From Candidatus Sulfotelmatobacter sp. (GTDB taxonomy: Bacteria; Acidobacteriota; Terriglobia; Terriglobales; Acidobacteriaceae), in the NCBI GenBank assembly GCA_030041215.1, contig JASHOH010000023.1:1-53071 (forward strand): a stretch of DNA of 53,071 nucleotides. The letters are read 5' to 3'. Within the stretch, counting starts at the first letter, position 1. Every line of letters begins with the position of its first letter. The position numbers were made by a program, and so were the translations under genes. The notes under the pieces are model-generated. The model saw only the letters and a program-made list of their open reading frames with translations, had not been told where the DNA came from and did no database searches. Shown piece after piece: positions 20,925-29,749 of the stretch.

Positions 20925-21944
20925 ATGAGGGTTGGTATTTTCTCTGTCTTCTCGTCCCTTCGCGTGGCCACGGCTTTGTTGAGCCTGGCACTCTGCCTGT
21001 GCAGCTTCGCGCAATCTCCGGCGCAATCGCCGGCTCCAACTCCGCAGGCGCAAGCTGCGGATCAACCTCCTACCAACGACACCACATCGGGCGAAAACAG
21101 CGACGTCCCCCGCATCCGCGTTGGCATTAACGAAGTCAACGTTGTTTTCACGGTTACGGACAAGCATGGAAAACTCATAACCGACCTCAAGCAGAGCGAT
21201 TTCCGGTTCGTCGACGACAACAAGCCTGCTGCCGAAATCCGCAGCTTCCATGCTGAAACCAACCTGCCGTTGCAGGTCGGCCTGCTGATCGACGCCAGCA
21301 ATTCTGTGCGCGACCGTTTCAGGTTCGAGCAGGAAGCGGCGATCGAATTTCTCAATCAGACCGTGCGCCGTGGATACGATCGAGCGATGGTGGTTGGCTT
21401 CGACGTCACTCCTGAAGTCACACAGGATTTCACGGATAACGCCGAGCTTCTCGATCGCGGCATCCGCATGTTGCGTCCCGGCGGCGGCACGGCGCTTTAT
21501 GACGCGCTTTACTATGCCTGCCGTGACAAGCTGCTCAAGAGTCCACAGACTGCTCCGGTTCGCCGTGCCATCATACTGCTGAGCGATGGTGAAGATAATC
21601 AGAGCCACGTCACGCGCGAGGAATCCATCGAAATGGCCCAGCGCGCCGAGACTATTGTCTATACCATCAGCACTAATGTCAGCGGCACCAAGGGAGCTGG
21701 CGACAAAGTGCTGGAGCGCATCGCCGATGCTACCGGTGGCCGCGCCTTCTTCCCCTTCCAGATTCGCGATGTGGCTGACGACTTTGCCGAAATCCAGCAG
21801 GAACTGCGCAGCCAGTACGATGTTTCCTACAAACCCGCCGACTTCAAAGCCGACGGCCACTTCCGAACCATCGAAATCATTGCCAGCGACCGCAAGAATT
21901 TCCGCGTCAGATCACGCCGCGGTTATTACGCGCCCGTGCAGTAG
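20925..21944 (+). CDS. Secreted VWFA-domain protein (acidobacterial type)
   Basis: The 339-residue product has a signal peptide (about residues 1-30, LLSLALCLCSFAQ), a Pro/Gln-rich linker, a beta-rich segment (INEVNVVFTVTDKHGKLITDL followed by DFRFVDDNK) and a VWFA domain. The MIDAS metal site is DASNS at the start of the domain (LPLQVGLLIDASNSVRD), with a matching SDGEDNQSH motif later. It fits the VWFA-related family that is strongly expanded in Acidobacteria. Such proteins are thought to mediate contacts in the envelope; the partner is unknown. The start ATG at 20925 has a tightly spaced GGAG and a TATAAT about 9 nt upstream, so the true start may be slightly later. Confidence 0.88.
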   Translation: MRVGIFSVFSSLRVATALLSLALCLCSFAQSPAQSPAPTPQAQAADQPPTNDTTSGENSDVPRIRVGINEVNVVFTVTDKHGKLITDLKQSDFRFVDDNKPAAEIRSFHAETNLPLQVGLLIDASNSVRDRFRFEQEAAIEFLNQTVRRGYDRAMVVGFDVTPEVTQDFTDNAELLDRGIRMLRPGGGTALYDALYYACRDKLLKSPQTAPVRRAIILLSDGEDNQSHVTREESIEMAQRAETIVYTISTNVSGTKGAGDKVLERIADATGGRAFFPFQIRDVADDFAEIQQELRSQYDVSYKPADFKADGHFRTIEIIASDRKNFRVRSRRGYYAPVQ

Positions 21945-22073
21945 ACGGCCATTTTTCTCTTCACCTTATCGTGGCCGGCTTTTTGTCTTTCGGCGGATAC
22001 CCCTCCCCCTTTTTCGGCCGCTGGCGCTCCCTCAGGCAGGCTCCGATCGGATGTTCCCCCAGTACAGCATTGC

Positions 22074-22283
22074 GGAACTTTCCTACTGCAACGGCACTGT
22101 CGGCCAACGTAAGGTCCCTCTCGCGGCTGTCGCCGCGTTCCGGATGACATCGGATATAGAGCACGACATCAGATCTAAAGGCCTTTCGCTGCGCGTGAGG
22201 TCCCTCGCTATGCTCAGGATGTCGGCGCGTGGCTCGGACGCCGCGCAAACGCCTCAAGCTTGCTCAGGATGACAAGTAACCTG
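22074..22283. repeat. Dispersed repeat cluster (GGTCCCTCGC...CAGGATGAC type)
   Basis: In the 378-base gap after the VWFA gene, related words recur: GGTCCCTCTCGC...CCGGATGACA, GGTCCCTCGCTATGCTCAGGATG, and CTTGCTCAGGATGACA. These look like degenerate copies of one intergenic repeat. Otherwise the gap contains no gene; plus-strand frames through it have no protein-like features. Confidence 0.5.
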
Positions 22284-22322
22284 CACCACTACCCCCGGCG
22301 TGCCCGGATTCTTGCAACGCTA

Positions 22323-22610
22323 CTAACCTAGCGGTTCGTAGAGATGCCCTTCAATTCGGTCGGCGATTTTTGGCAGGTCTTTGCGGGCGTATTGCAGGAA
22401 ATGGGTTGTTGCCCGATGGGCCTCTAAAGCAGCGTCATCTTTGTACTGCTCGTAGATGAAAAAGCGGCGCCGGTCGGTTTTGTGCCGGTGCACCTGATAC
22501 ATCAGGCAACCGGGCTCCTTGCGGGATTCTTCCGTCAACTTCGCAAAAATTGTAGGAACATCGCCATCGCGACCTGCCTTCGCAACCCAGGTTACTGCCA
22601 AGACCACCAT
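22323..22610 (-). CDS. Antibiotic biosynthesis monooxygenase-type (ABM) protein
   Basis: This 95-residue protein has the ferredoxin-like ABM fold pattern: MVVLAVTWVAKAGRDGDVPTI, LTEESRKEPGCLMYQVHRH, FFIYEQYKDDAALEAHRAT and a final helix FLQYARKDLPKI. The family includes small quinol monooxygenases such as YgiN and haem-degrading relatives; the substrate here is unknown. The start at 22610 is set by a strong GGAGGAG 6-7 nt upstream, which rules out the longer frame to 22703. It lies 46 nt downstream of purA on the same strand and may share its transcript. Confidence 0.83.
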   Translation of the reverse strand: MVVLAVTWVAKAGRDGDVPTIFAKLTEESRKEPGCLMYQVHRHKTDRRRFFIYEQYKDDAALEAHRATTHFLQYARKDLPKIADRIEGHLYEPLG

Positions 22611-22656
22611 CGCACACTCCTCCGTGCCGGTTGATTTCAACAACGGGGACTCAATT

Positions 22657-23985
22657 CTAGACCTTCTGGGCCGATGCTGTCTCCATTTCCTTTGCGAAGC
22701 CATCTATCACAATGATCTGGTCCCGGTCGGGGCCAGTGGAAACCATGCCTACCTTGGCGCCCGACTCTTTCTCAATAAAATTGAGATAGTCTCGCGCCGC
22801 TGGCGGCAGCTGGGCGAACCGGGTCATGCCCACAGTTGAAGTTCGCCAGCCCGGCAGCTTCTGATAAACGCACTCGATCTTTTCGTAGCCGCTGGCCTGC
22901 GCGGGAATCTCCTCGGTCTTCTTGCCGTTTACGACGTAACTCACGCAGACGGGAATCTCCGCCAGTTCATCGAGCACGTCGAGTTTGGTGACGACGAGCC
23001 AATTGATGCCATTGATCATGCGCGCGTAACGCAGCAGAGGCAGGTCAACCCAGCCGGTTCGCCGCGGACGCCCCGTGACGGCTCCATACTCATTGCCGCG
23101 CTGACGAAGCAATTGGCCTGCCTCGCCTTTCTCTTCGGTTGGGAACGGACCTTCGCCCACGCGCGTGCAGTAGGCTTTGGTGAGGCCGATCACAGTTTGA
23201 ATGGCATTGGGAGCTGCGCCCGTGCCCGTCACCGCCCCGCCGGAAGTAGCGCTGGAAGAAGTCACGAATGGATACGTGCCGTGGTCGATGTCGAGCATCG
23301 TTCCCTGCGCGCCCTCGAACAAGATCGATTCGCCCGCGTCCAGCGCCTGATTCAGCAGGACTGCCGTGTCGCACACAAAGGGAGCAATCTTCTCGGCTGC
23401 CGCCGCGTACTCGGAATACATTTTGTCGGCGTCGAGCGGTTCGGAATTGAACAGCGCATGCGCGATCATGTTTTTTTCGCGCACAGCATTCTCGGTGTGC
23501 TTTTTCAGCAGCTCGAGATCGAGCAGATCAGCAACGCGCAGCCCGCGGCGTCCCATTTTGTCCTCGTAAGCTGGGCCGATACCACGCGACGTGGTGCCGA
23601 TCTTCACGCGGCCGGGCGCATTTTCGGCTGCCAACTCGATCATGCGGTGATAGGGCAAAATCACCTGTGCGCGATTTGAGACAAACAGATTGCCATCGAC
23701 GCGCAGGCCTGCCTCGCGCAGGGCGGCGACTTCTTTCAGAAAGGCCATAGGGTCGAGCACGACGCCATTGCCGACCACGCTGCGGCAGCCGGGACGCAGC
23801 ACTCCGCAGGGCACCAGTTGCAGAATGAATTTCTTGCTGTTGATGATTACGGTGTGGCCGGCGTTGTGGCCGCCGGCGTAGCGCGCGACGACGGAGAAGT
23901 TCTCCGATAGTACGTCGACAATTTTGCCCTTGCCCTCGTCACCCCACTGGGCGCCAACAATGACCGCAGTTTTGCCTTTTTTCAA
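22657..23985 (-). CDS. purA: Adenylosuccinate synthetase (TTG start)
   Basis: PurA makes adenylosuccinate from IMP, aspartate and GTP, the first committed step to AMP. The 442-residue product (E. coli 432) has the phosphate loop VGAQWGDEGKGKIVD at its N-terminus, GGHNAGHT, the IMP loop TTSRGIGPAYEDK, EGAQGTMLDIDHGTYPFVTSS and TGRPRRTGWVDL. The frame is open to 24057, but the residues before KKGKTAVIVG are unlike the family and no ATG lies close. TTG at 23985 has GGAG with a 6-nt spacer and gives a normal N-terminus. The ABM gene lies just downstream on the same strand. Confidence 0.96.
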   Translation of the reverse strand: MKKGKTAVIVGAQWGDEGKGKIVDVLSENFSVVARYAGGHNAGHTVIINSKKFILQLVPCGVLRPGCRSVVGNGVVLDPMAFLKEVAALREAGLRVDGNLFVSNRAQVILPYHRMIELAAENAPGRVKIGTTSRGIGPAYEDKMGRRGLRVADLLDLELLKKHTENAVREKNMIAHALFNSEPLDADKMYSEYAAAAEKIAPFVCDTAVLLNQALDAGESILFEGAQGTMLDIDHGTYPFVTSSSATSGGAVTGTGAAPNAIQTVIGLTKAYCTRVGEGPFPTEEKGEAGQLLRQRGNEYGAVTGRPRRTGWVDLPLLRYARMINGINWLVVTKLDVLDELAEIPVCVSYVVNGKKTEEIPAQASGYEKIECVYQKLPGWRTSTVGMTRFAQLPPAARDYLNFIEKESGAKVGMVSTGPDRDQIIVIDGFAKEMETASAQKV

Positions 23986-24313
23986 TTCCGACTCCGTCAG
24001 GGAGTTTGGCGCATGGCTGCGCCGACCCGGGGTCGCACACTCCTTGCCCCGCGACAATAGTAAGGCTTATAGGGATGAAGCGGAGAAGATGTGTACAAAA
24101 TATCTTATCGTGACGCAGAAGGGATGGCAACGAGCGGCGAGCAGGCAAAATCTTCGTGGAGCCCGATTTCGCAAGGTCCGCAAGCGCCGCTTTTTGCGGC
24201 TTTGTCGTTAGCCCTCTGTTATCTGGGGCACACTTTCCAATCCGATACTGATCTAATGGTGCCAGCACCTCCAGCCCCTACCCGATTCCGACCGCCACTG
24301 CCATAATGTAAAA
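23986..24313. other. Divergent intergenic region purA / SulP gene
   Basis: This 328-base region must contain the promoters of purA (leftward) and of the SulP gene (rightward). I see no convincing -35/-10 pair, no RNA gene and no repeat. Short open frames here lack protein-like composition. Confidence 0.4.
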
Positions 24314-26011
24314 ATGGTTGTTACTTTCTTCAATGAGAATTGGCTTCCGAAGTCTGTCCTCTGTTTGCGCGACTACAACCGCCACAAACTTCTGCACGAT
24401 ACGGTCGCTGGGGTCACGGTGGGGCTCGTCGCTCTGCCTTTGGCGATGGCGTTTGCCATCGCGTCGGGATTAACCCCGCAGGCGGGAATTTACTGCGCCA
24501 TCGTGACCGGATTCCTGATTTCGGCGCTGGGCGGGTCGAAGACGCAGATCGGCGGGCCTACCGGGGCTTTTGTCGTTGTGGTGGCCGGAATTGTAGCGGC
24601 GCACGGTGTCGATGGGTTGTTCATGTGCACCGTAATGGCTGGCGTCCTTCTTGTCGTCATGGGCGTCACCGGACTGGGCACAGCCGTCAAGTTTATTCCC
24701 CGGCCAGTGGTCATTGGATTCACTAACGGGATCGCCGTGCTGATCGCCAGCACGCAAGTAAAAGATTTCTTCGGGCTGCATCTGGAAAAGGTTCCGGGTG
24801 TGTTCTGGCTGCGCATGGAAGCCCTGGCTGCGGCATTTCACACGCTTTCTTTTCCGGCGACTATCCTTGCGGTTTCCACCGTGCTCATTTTGATCGGCTG
24901 CCGAAGCGTCTCTGCTCGCATTCCCGGGCCGATCGTCGCTCTTATTCTGGCGACGGTTGCCGTCTATTTCTTCAGGTTGCCGGTCGAAACCATCGGCAGC
25001 AAATTCGGCGGCATTCCCGGTGGACTTCCTCACATGCAGATTCCGAAGTTCCGTTCAGACCTGATTCATGGGCTGCTGGGTCCGGCGTTCACCGTGGCCA
25101 TGCTGGGAGCGATTGAGTCACTTATGTCAGCCGTGGTTTCTGACCGCATGAGCAACGACCGCCATAACCCCAACGTGGAGCTCGTCGGACAAGGAGTAGC
25201 GAATATTTTTTCGCCCATGTTCGGCGGCCTACCGGCAACCGGGGCGATCGCCCGCACCGCGACGAACATTCGTTCGGGAGCGCAGTCGCCAGTCGCGGGA
25301 ATGATTCACGCGCTTACGCTTCTGTGCATTCTGCTCTTCGCCGCGCCCCTTGTCAGCTATGTACCCATGGCAACTCTGGCGGGAATTCTGATGGTCGTTT
25401 CTTACAACATGGGCGAGTGGCGCGAGATTCCGCAACTTCTTAAGCTCACCAAAACCGACATCAGCATCTGGCTCGTGACCTTCGCGCTTACAGTTTTTGC
25501 TGACCTGACCGTTGCGGTGGAGGCCGGCATGATTCTGGCGGCGCTTCTCTTTATCAGCCGTGTGGCTGCGACCACCACGGTTTCCCAGGTGACGGAAGAT
25601 TACGTAGAAGATGGAAGGGTACACATTCTTCAGGACAAAGAGATCCCCTACTACGCGACTATCTTCCGCATTCATGGGCCGTTCTTGTTTGGCGCAACCG
25701 ATAAGCTTTCTGTTGTGACTGAGAACATGCACAAGCTGCCCCCGGTAGTTATCCTACGTTTGCGAAATATGACCGCGCTCGATGCGACTGGTCTTTTTGC
25801 TATAGAAGAAGTTGCTAAACAGTTGCATGCCAGCAAGCGGATGCTGATTCTCTGCGGAGCGAGAGAGCAGCCCTCAAAGCTGATGCATCAAGCCGAATTT
25901 GAAGATGTCGTAGGCAAAGAAAACATCTGCGACAACGTGCAGGAAGCCCTGCAACGAGCGGAGGAGGTATTCGAAGGCATGGAGGCCCCCGGCTTGGTCG
26001 CGGGTGCTTAG
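24314..26011 (+). CDS. SulP-family anion transporter with STAS domain
   Basis: SulP proteins carry sulfate, bicarbonate or other anions across the inner membrane. The 565-residue product starts with a short N-terminal segment, then HDTVAGVTVGLVALPLAMAF, ASGLTPQAGIYCAIVTGF, GPTGAFVVVVAGIV and further helices up to about residue 420. A C-terminal cytosolic STAS domain (about 440-550, PPVVILRLRNMTALDATGL) completes the protein. The domain order and length are typical. The substrate cannot be fixed from sequence; carbonic anhydrase genes are not adjacent. It is followed by tRNA-Arg on the other strand and a stand-alone STAS protein. Confidence 0.92.
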   Translation: MVVTFFNENWLPKSVLCLRDYNRHKLLHDTVAGVTVGLVALPLAMAFAIASGLTPQAGIYCAIVTGFLISALGGSKTQIGGPTGAFVVVVAGIVAAHGVDGLFMCTVMAGVLLVVMGVTGLGTAVKFIPRPVVIGFTNGIAVLIASTQVKDFFGLHLEKVPGVFWLRMEALAAAFHTLSFPATILAVSTVLILIGCRSVSARIPGPIVALILATVAVYFFRLPVETIGSKFGGIPGGLPHMQIPKFRSDLIHGLLGPAFTVAMLGAIESLMSAVVSDRMSNDRHNPNVELVGQGVANIFSPMFGGLPATGAIARTATNIRSGAQSPVAGMIHALTLLCILLFAAPLVSYVPMATLAGILMVVSYNMGEWREIPQLLKLTKTDISIWLVTFALTVFADLTVAVEAGMILAALLFISRVAATTTVSQVTEDYVEDGRVHILQDKEIPYYATIFRIHGPFLFGATDKLSVVTENMHKLPPVVILRLRNMTALDATGLFAIEEVAKQLHASKRMLILCGAREQPSKLMHQAEFEDVVGKENICDNVQEALQRAEEVFEGMEAPGLVAGA

Positions 26012-26034
26012 CGACCGGTGGTCGGCGCGTTGGC

Positions 26035-26111
26035 TGGTAGGCGCGGCAGGACTCGAACCTGCAACCCCGGGATTAGAAATCCCGTGCTCTATCCGTTTGA
26101 GCTACGCGCCC
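26035..26111 (-). tRNA. tRNA-Arg (anticodon TCT)
   Basis: A full cloverleaf is visible on the minus strand: acceptor GGGCGCG with CGCGCCT, D-stem GCTC/GAGC, anticodon stem CGGGA/TCCCG with loop TTTCTAA giving anticodon TCT (reads AGA), T-arm with GGTTCGAGTCC, discriminator A and a genome-encoded CCA (26037-26035). No intron and no adjacent integrase are present. It lies antisense just after the end of the SulP gene. Confidence 0.97.
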
Positions 26112-26418
26112 TCGTTATGCAAGTTGGCTGGGCCCAACAGTTTGTGGTGCCAGTTGGTCCAGCATGCTGTGCTTCTCTACCAACTATAGCAAGATCAACC
26201 ACCATCGTTCATTTTCGGTCGCGCTGAAAGCGAAGCCGGGTACGGGAAGGCCCAACAAGAATCTAACCGACTCTCTTCTTGACTTTGCCACAAATTGGTA
26301 TATCTTTGGCGCTACGCCGAACCTGCTCCACCAGGCCCGTTCACGGAGTATGACCGAGATCGGCAGAGGTTTGGCTGGGGTAACAAGCCGACCTCGGATT
26401 ACAGTCAGGAGGTTCACT
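26112..26418. other. Intergenic region upstream of the STAS gene, nothing recognised
   Basis: This 307-base region follows the tRNA 5' end. It presumably holds promoters for the tRNA (leftward) and for the STAS gene (rightward). The plus-strand frame that continues into the STAS gene begins at 26164, but its first 85 codons have no family similarity. Confidence 0.4.
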
Positions 26419-26799
26419 ATGGCTGCTCACCCACTCCCTCGTCCCGATGAATTAAGACTCGAATCCGAAAAAAGAGCATCAGACACTCTGGTTCGAGCGA
26501 CAGGTCGCGTTACCGCATCCACCGCTGCAAAATTTGAAAACACCCTTCGGGACCTGGTATCTGGCAACAAACGGGTGGTGCTGGATATGACGAATGTCGA
26601 CTATATCGACAGCTCCGGCCTTGGTTCACTGGTTGCCGTTTACATGCACGCATCGCGCTCAAACTGCGAACTAGAACTCGCGAATCCGAAAACGCGCATA
26701 AAAGACCTGTTCAGCAGAAGTGGTCTGGCATCGGTATTCTCGAAGGTCCAGGAAGCTGGCGAGCGGCATGACGAACTATTTGGAGTTACGCCAGATTAG
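26419..26799 (+). CDS. STAS-domain anti-anti-sigma factor-like protein
   Basis: The 126-residue product is a single STAS domain like SpoIIAA/RsbV. After LVRATGRVTASTAAKFENTL comes KRVVLDMTNVDYIDSSGLGSL, where the serine after D64 is the conserved phosphorylation site. Partner-switching proteins of this kind bind an anti-sigma kinase when dephosphorylated. The start at 26419 is fixed by AGGAGG (26407-26412) 6 nt upstream. No anti-sigma kinase or phosphatase gene is nearby, so the partner is elsewhere. It lies 3' of a SulP-STAS transporter gene but is separated from it by the tRNA. Confidence 0.88.
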   Translation: MAAHPLPRPDELRLESEKRASDTLVRATGRVTASTAAKFENTLRDLVSGNKRVVLDMTNVDYIDSSGLGSLVAVYMHASRSNCELELANPKTRIKDLFSRSGLASVFSKVQEAGERHDELFGVTPD

Positions 26800-26822
26800 T
26801 TGAAGTATGATGCCATGTCGCG

Positions 26823-27950
26823 TTGAGTTTTTCCTCTCCATCCCGGCTGGCATACATCGATTGGATGCGAGGCTTGGCCTGCGTCCTGATGTTTCAGACC
26901 CACTGCTACGATTCATGGCTTAGCCCCGCCGCGCGGCAGAGTAAGTTTTTCATGTACTCGCAGCTGGGCGGAACATTTCCCGCTCCTCTGTTCTTATTTC
27001 TGGCAGGAATCTCGTTTGCGCTGGTCACGGAAAAGCTCTGGAAAAAGAATTTGCCGCCGGCGCGGATTGCCCGCACGACCATTCGGCGCGGGGCTGAGAT
27101 TCTCGGCTTCGGATTGCTGTTCCGTTTGCAGGAATACCTGATCGCCTGGGGCTGGGCGCCACGCAGCGACCTCCTGCGTGTCGACATCCTCAACACGATC
27201 GGCATTTCGATGATGCTGATGGGAGTGGTCTGCTGGCTGGTTCTTTCCACTCGTGCGCAGGCTCATATGAGGAGTGCGCTCGTGGTCGCCTCAGCCGCAA
27301 CCGCGGCGCTCATTTCCCTGCTTACTCCGCCGTTATGGACGACGTGGCGTCCTGACTGGCTCCCTTGGCCGCTGGAGTCCTACATCAATGGCGTGCATAA
27401 CCTTCGCGTGCCACAGCCGTGGCTGTTCCCGATTTTCCCGTGGACTGCGTTCGCTTTCGCTGGACTAGCTGTCGGGTTTGTTTTGCAGAGCCCCTGGGCA
27501 CACGAGCGGGAGAACGCTATATTTCTCCTGCTGGGCGCGTCGGGATTGATGTTCGTTGGTTTCAGCCGCTGGCTCGATGCTCAGCCTCGGCAGCTCTATG
27601 CCGTTTATGACTACTGGCACACCAGCCCAAATTTCTTTTTGATCCGCGTCGGCATGTTGCTGATGATTTTAGCGGCTTGCTACGCTTGGTGCCGCTGGGG
27701 CGCAGCGCAGTGGGGATTCAGCCCACTGATTCAGCTCGGACAAGCTTCGCTGCTGGTTTATTGGGTGCACATCGAATTTGTGTATGGACGCTTTTCCATC
27801 CTGCCCAAGCACAGCGTCGATCTACGTACCGCTTCCTTCGGTTTGCTCACGATTTTTGTGGCAATGCTGGTGCTCGCCATCGTGCGGACACGGCTGAAGG
27901 GGCGCGGCGCTGAATTGATGGCATGGATTCGCAGTCCCGCTCGAGCGTAG
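26823..27950 (+). CDS. DUF1624/HGSNAT-like multi-pass membrane protein
   Basis: The 375-residue product has an N-terminal RLAYIDWMRGLACVLMFQTH motif with a conserved aspartate and histidine, followed by about ten hydrophobic helices (FPAPLFLFLAGISFAL, VDILNTIGISMMLMGVVCWL, LIQLGQASLLVYWVHIEFVY). It resembles the DUF1624 group related to heparan-alpha-glucosaminide N-acetyltransferase and, more widely, acyltransferase-3-like membrane enzymes. It probably acetylates a sugar or lipid in the membrane, but the substrate is not evident. The only in-frame start after the preceding TGA is the TTG at 26823, with a weak upstream signal; similarity starts at once. It begins 23 nt after the STAS gene. 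Confidence 0.75.
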   Translation: MSFSSPSRLAYIDWMRGLACVLMFQTHCYDSWLSPAARQSKFFMYSQLGGTFPAPLFLFLAGISFALVTEKLWKKNLPPARIARTTIRRGAEILGFGLLFRLQEYLIAWGWAPRSDLLRVDILNTIGISMMLMGVVCWLVLSTRAQAHMRSALVVASAATAALISLLTPPLWTTWRPDWLPWPLESYINGVHNLRVPQPWLFPIFPWTAFAFAGLAVGFVLQSPWAHERENAIFLLLGASGLMFVGFSRWLDAQPRQLYAVYDYWHTSPNFFLIRVGMLLMILAACYAWCRWGAAQWGFSPLIQLGQASLLVYWVHIEFVYGRFSILPKHSVDLRTASFGLLTIFVAMLVLAIVRTRLKGRGAELMAWIRSPARA

Positions 27951-27976
27951 CTTGGCTGGGGCAAACTGCATGGTCA

Positions 27977-28696
27977 TTACGGCTTCGACGTTACGGCTTT
28001 TTTCTCCGACTTATCCGCAGCCTCGATTCGACTTATCGGCGCATATCCCTCGACACCCAGGTAGCTCAGAAAGGCGCGCGTGAGTTCCGCTTTTAGTGCC
28101 TGATCGTCTTTGGGTAGCAGACCCTTCCATTCTTTCAATCCTGCTGTTGGGAAGACAACCAGTTGGAACAGTGTACCGACAACCATCATCAGTCCCATCG
28201 ATACGGCGATGCGAGGATCGGGATGGCGGATTTCTTCGCGGTGAGTCAAAAACAAATCGACGACCCGCTCGAAATGACTGACCTCGAGCTTGCACGCCTT
28301 TCTGGCAAAAGGAGTGTTTTGCCGGCTCTGGGCAAATTGCTTCATCGCCCGCAGCAACGCAGCCTTCGAGCGGTACGTCACCACCATGCCGGTAATGACC
28401 TGCTCGGCAAAGACAGCGAGCGGGACCTGCGCGCTGGCGATCGGAGTCATGCCGGTCCTCATACCTTCTTCTTGAGCCTCCAGAATTCCGAGGATCGCGG
28501 TTTCCAGCAGAGCGTCCTTGTCGTGAAAGCGGCGATAAATGGAGCCGGGCGTGAGGCCGGCATGCTGGGCGATGCGAGGGATAGTGGCTCCTTCAACCCC
28601 GTGCTGGCCCAGGACTTCAGTCGTGGCCTGGAGCAGCTTGCGCAGCGACTCGCGGCTGCGCGCCTGATAGGCAGGAAGGACTTTTTTGTCGGGCAT
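27977..28696 (-). CDS. TetR-family transcriptional regulator
   Basis: The 239-residue product has an N-terminal TetR DNA-binding domain (RSRESLRKLLQATTEVLGQHG, then ATIPRIAQHAGLTPGSIYRRFHDKDALLETAI) and a larger C-terminal ligand-binding half containing a hydrophobic segment (GLMMVVGTLFQLVVFP). It is divergent from the two CPBP protease genes, and a perfect 11-bp inverted repeat lies between the starts over both promoters. It therefore very likely represses itself and the protease pair. The inducer is unknown. The ATG is at 28696. Confidence 0.93.
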   Translation of the reverse strand: MPDKKVLPAYQARSRESLRKLLQATTEVLGQHGVEGATIPRIAQHAGLTPGSIYRRFHDKDALLETAILGILEAQEEGMRTGMTPIASAQVPLAVFAEQVITGMVVTYRSKAALLRAMKQFAQSRQNTPFARKACKLEVSHFERVVDLFLTHREEIRHPDPRIAVSMGLMMVVGTLFQLVVFPTAGLKEWKGLLPKDDQALKAELTRAFLSYLGVEGYAPISRIEAADKSEKKAVTSKP

Positions 28697-28703
28697 GAAA
28701 ACT

Positions 28704-28751
28704 ATTTTATAAAAAGCTTGACATAATGTAAATGTAAATATACATTTACAT
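28704..28751. promoter_or_regulatory. Divergent promoters over a perfect TetR-type palindrome
   Basis: A perfect inverted repeat, ATGTAAATGTA - AATA - TACATTTACAT, spans 28726-28751. Rightward, TTGACA (28718-28723) followed after 17 nt by TACATT (28741-28746) would serve the protease genes. Leftward, TTTACA (28732-28727) followed after 17 nt by TAAAAT (28709-28704) would serve the tetR gene. The palindrome occupies the spacer and -10 of the first promoter and the -35 of the second. Confidence 0.85.
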
Positions 28752-28798
28752 CGATTTTGTGGAATCTGGTATATGGGTCCGGATAAAAGGAGAAAGAC

Positions 28799-29749
28799 AT
28801 GAGCTCACCGAAAGCAGCGCTGTCATTTGCCGACGCTTACCATCCGCCGTCAGGCTCCGCATCGAGACTAAAACCACTTTTCATCGGACCCAAAGGCCTG
28901 CGGGCAGGCTGGCGGCTGCTCATCTTTCTCGCCCTGTGCGGCGCGCAGCTTGGCGGGACTATTTTCGTGCGCGTGCACTTTTTCGGCGCTCCCGTGCGAG
29001 AGCCCGCCGGCCCGATCACGGCCACGCCGATGATGCTGGGCGGTTCCGAAGCGATCGAGTTGCTGTTTCTCGTGATCGCCACCTTGATTATGGGCAGGAT
29101 CGAGGGTCGCAAGTTCAGCGATTACGGGCTGCCACTGCATCGGATCCTGGGCAAGGACTTTTGGCTGGGTGCTTTATGGGGTTTTCTGGCGATCAGCGGG
29201 GCGCTGCTGGCGATGTTCCTGCTGCACGGCTTCCGCATCACCGGCCTGGCTCTTCACGGACGCGCACTTTTGTCGGCACTGGCCGCGTGGAGCATTGCGA
29301 TGTTTGTCGTCGGAATTTTCGAAGAATTTTTCTCCCGCGGATACCTGCAGTACACACTTGCCTCGGGCATCGGCTTCTGGCCGGCGGCGTTCGTAATGGC
29401 AGGCTTGTTCGGCTTAGGTCATGCCTTTCGTTCCGGCGAAACTGTTTTAGGCGCGATTTCGGCTGGCAGTTTCGGTTTGCTCTTCTGTCTTTTTCTGCGG
29501 CGCACGGGCAATCTCTGGCCCGCGATCGGTTTTCATGCGGCGTGGGACTGGGGACAAACCTTCTTCTACGGAGTTCCCAACAGCGCGCTTTTGCCCTCCC
29601 GCAATCTGCTTCACTCGACTCTCAGCGGCCCGAACTGGCTGACCGGCGGGACGGTCGGCCCGGAAGCCAGCATTTTTTGTCCGATTGCCCTGCTAGTCGT
29701 GGGGATCATTTTCAGCCGCTACAATCGGGAGAAACGGTATGCCCTATAA
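28799..29749 (+). CDS. CPBP-family intramembrane glutamic protease, first copy
   Basis: The 316-residue multi-helix membrane protein has the CPBP (Abi/CAAX protease-like) motifs in order: FEEFFSRGYLQ with the catalytic glutamates and arginine (E175, E176, R180), FGLGHAF with H208, and GFHAAWDW further on. CPBP proteins include Rce1-type proteases and bacteriocin-immunity proteins; the substrate is unknown. A well-placed AGGAG precedes the ATG at 28799. It overlaps the next CPBP gene by 11 bp and is divergent from tetR across the palindrome. Two unequal copies in tandem suggest distinct substrates or a heteromer. Confidence 0.9.
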   Translation: MSSPKAALSFADAYHPPSGSASRLKPLFIGPKGLRAGWRLLIFLALCGAQLGGTIFVRVHFFGAPVREPAGPITATPMMLGGSEAIELLFLVIATLIMGRIEGRKFSDYGLPLHRILGKDFWLGALWGFLAISGALLAMFLLHGFRITGLALHGRALLSALAAWSIAMFVVGIFEEFFSRGYLQYTLASGIGFWPAAFVMAGLFGLGHAFRSGETVLGAISAGSFGLLFCLFLRRTGNLWPAIGFHAAWDWGQTFFYGVPNSALLPSRNLLHSTLSGPNWLTGGTVGPEASIFCPIALLVVGIIFSRYNREKRYAL

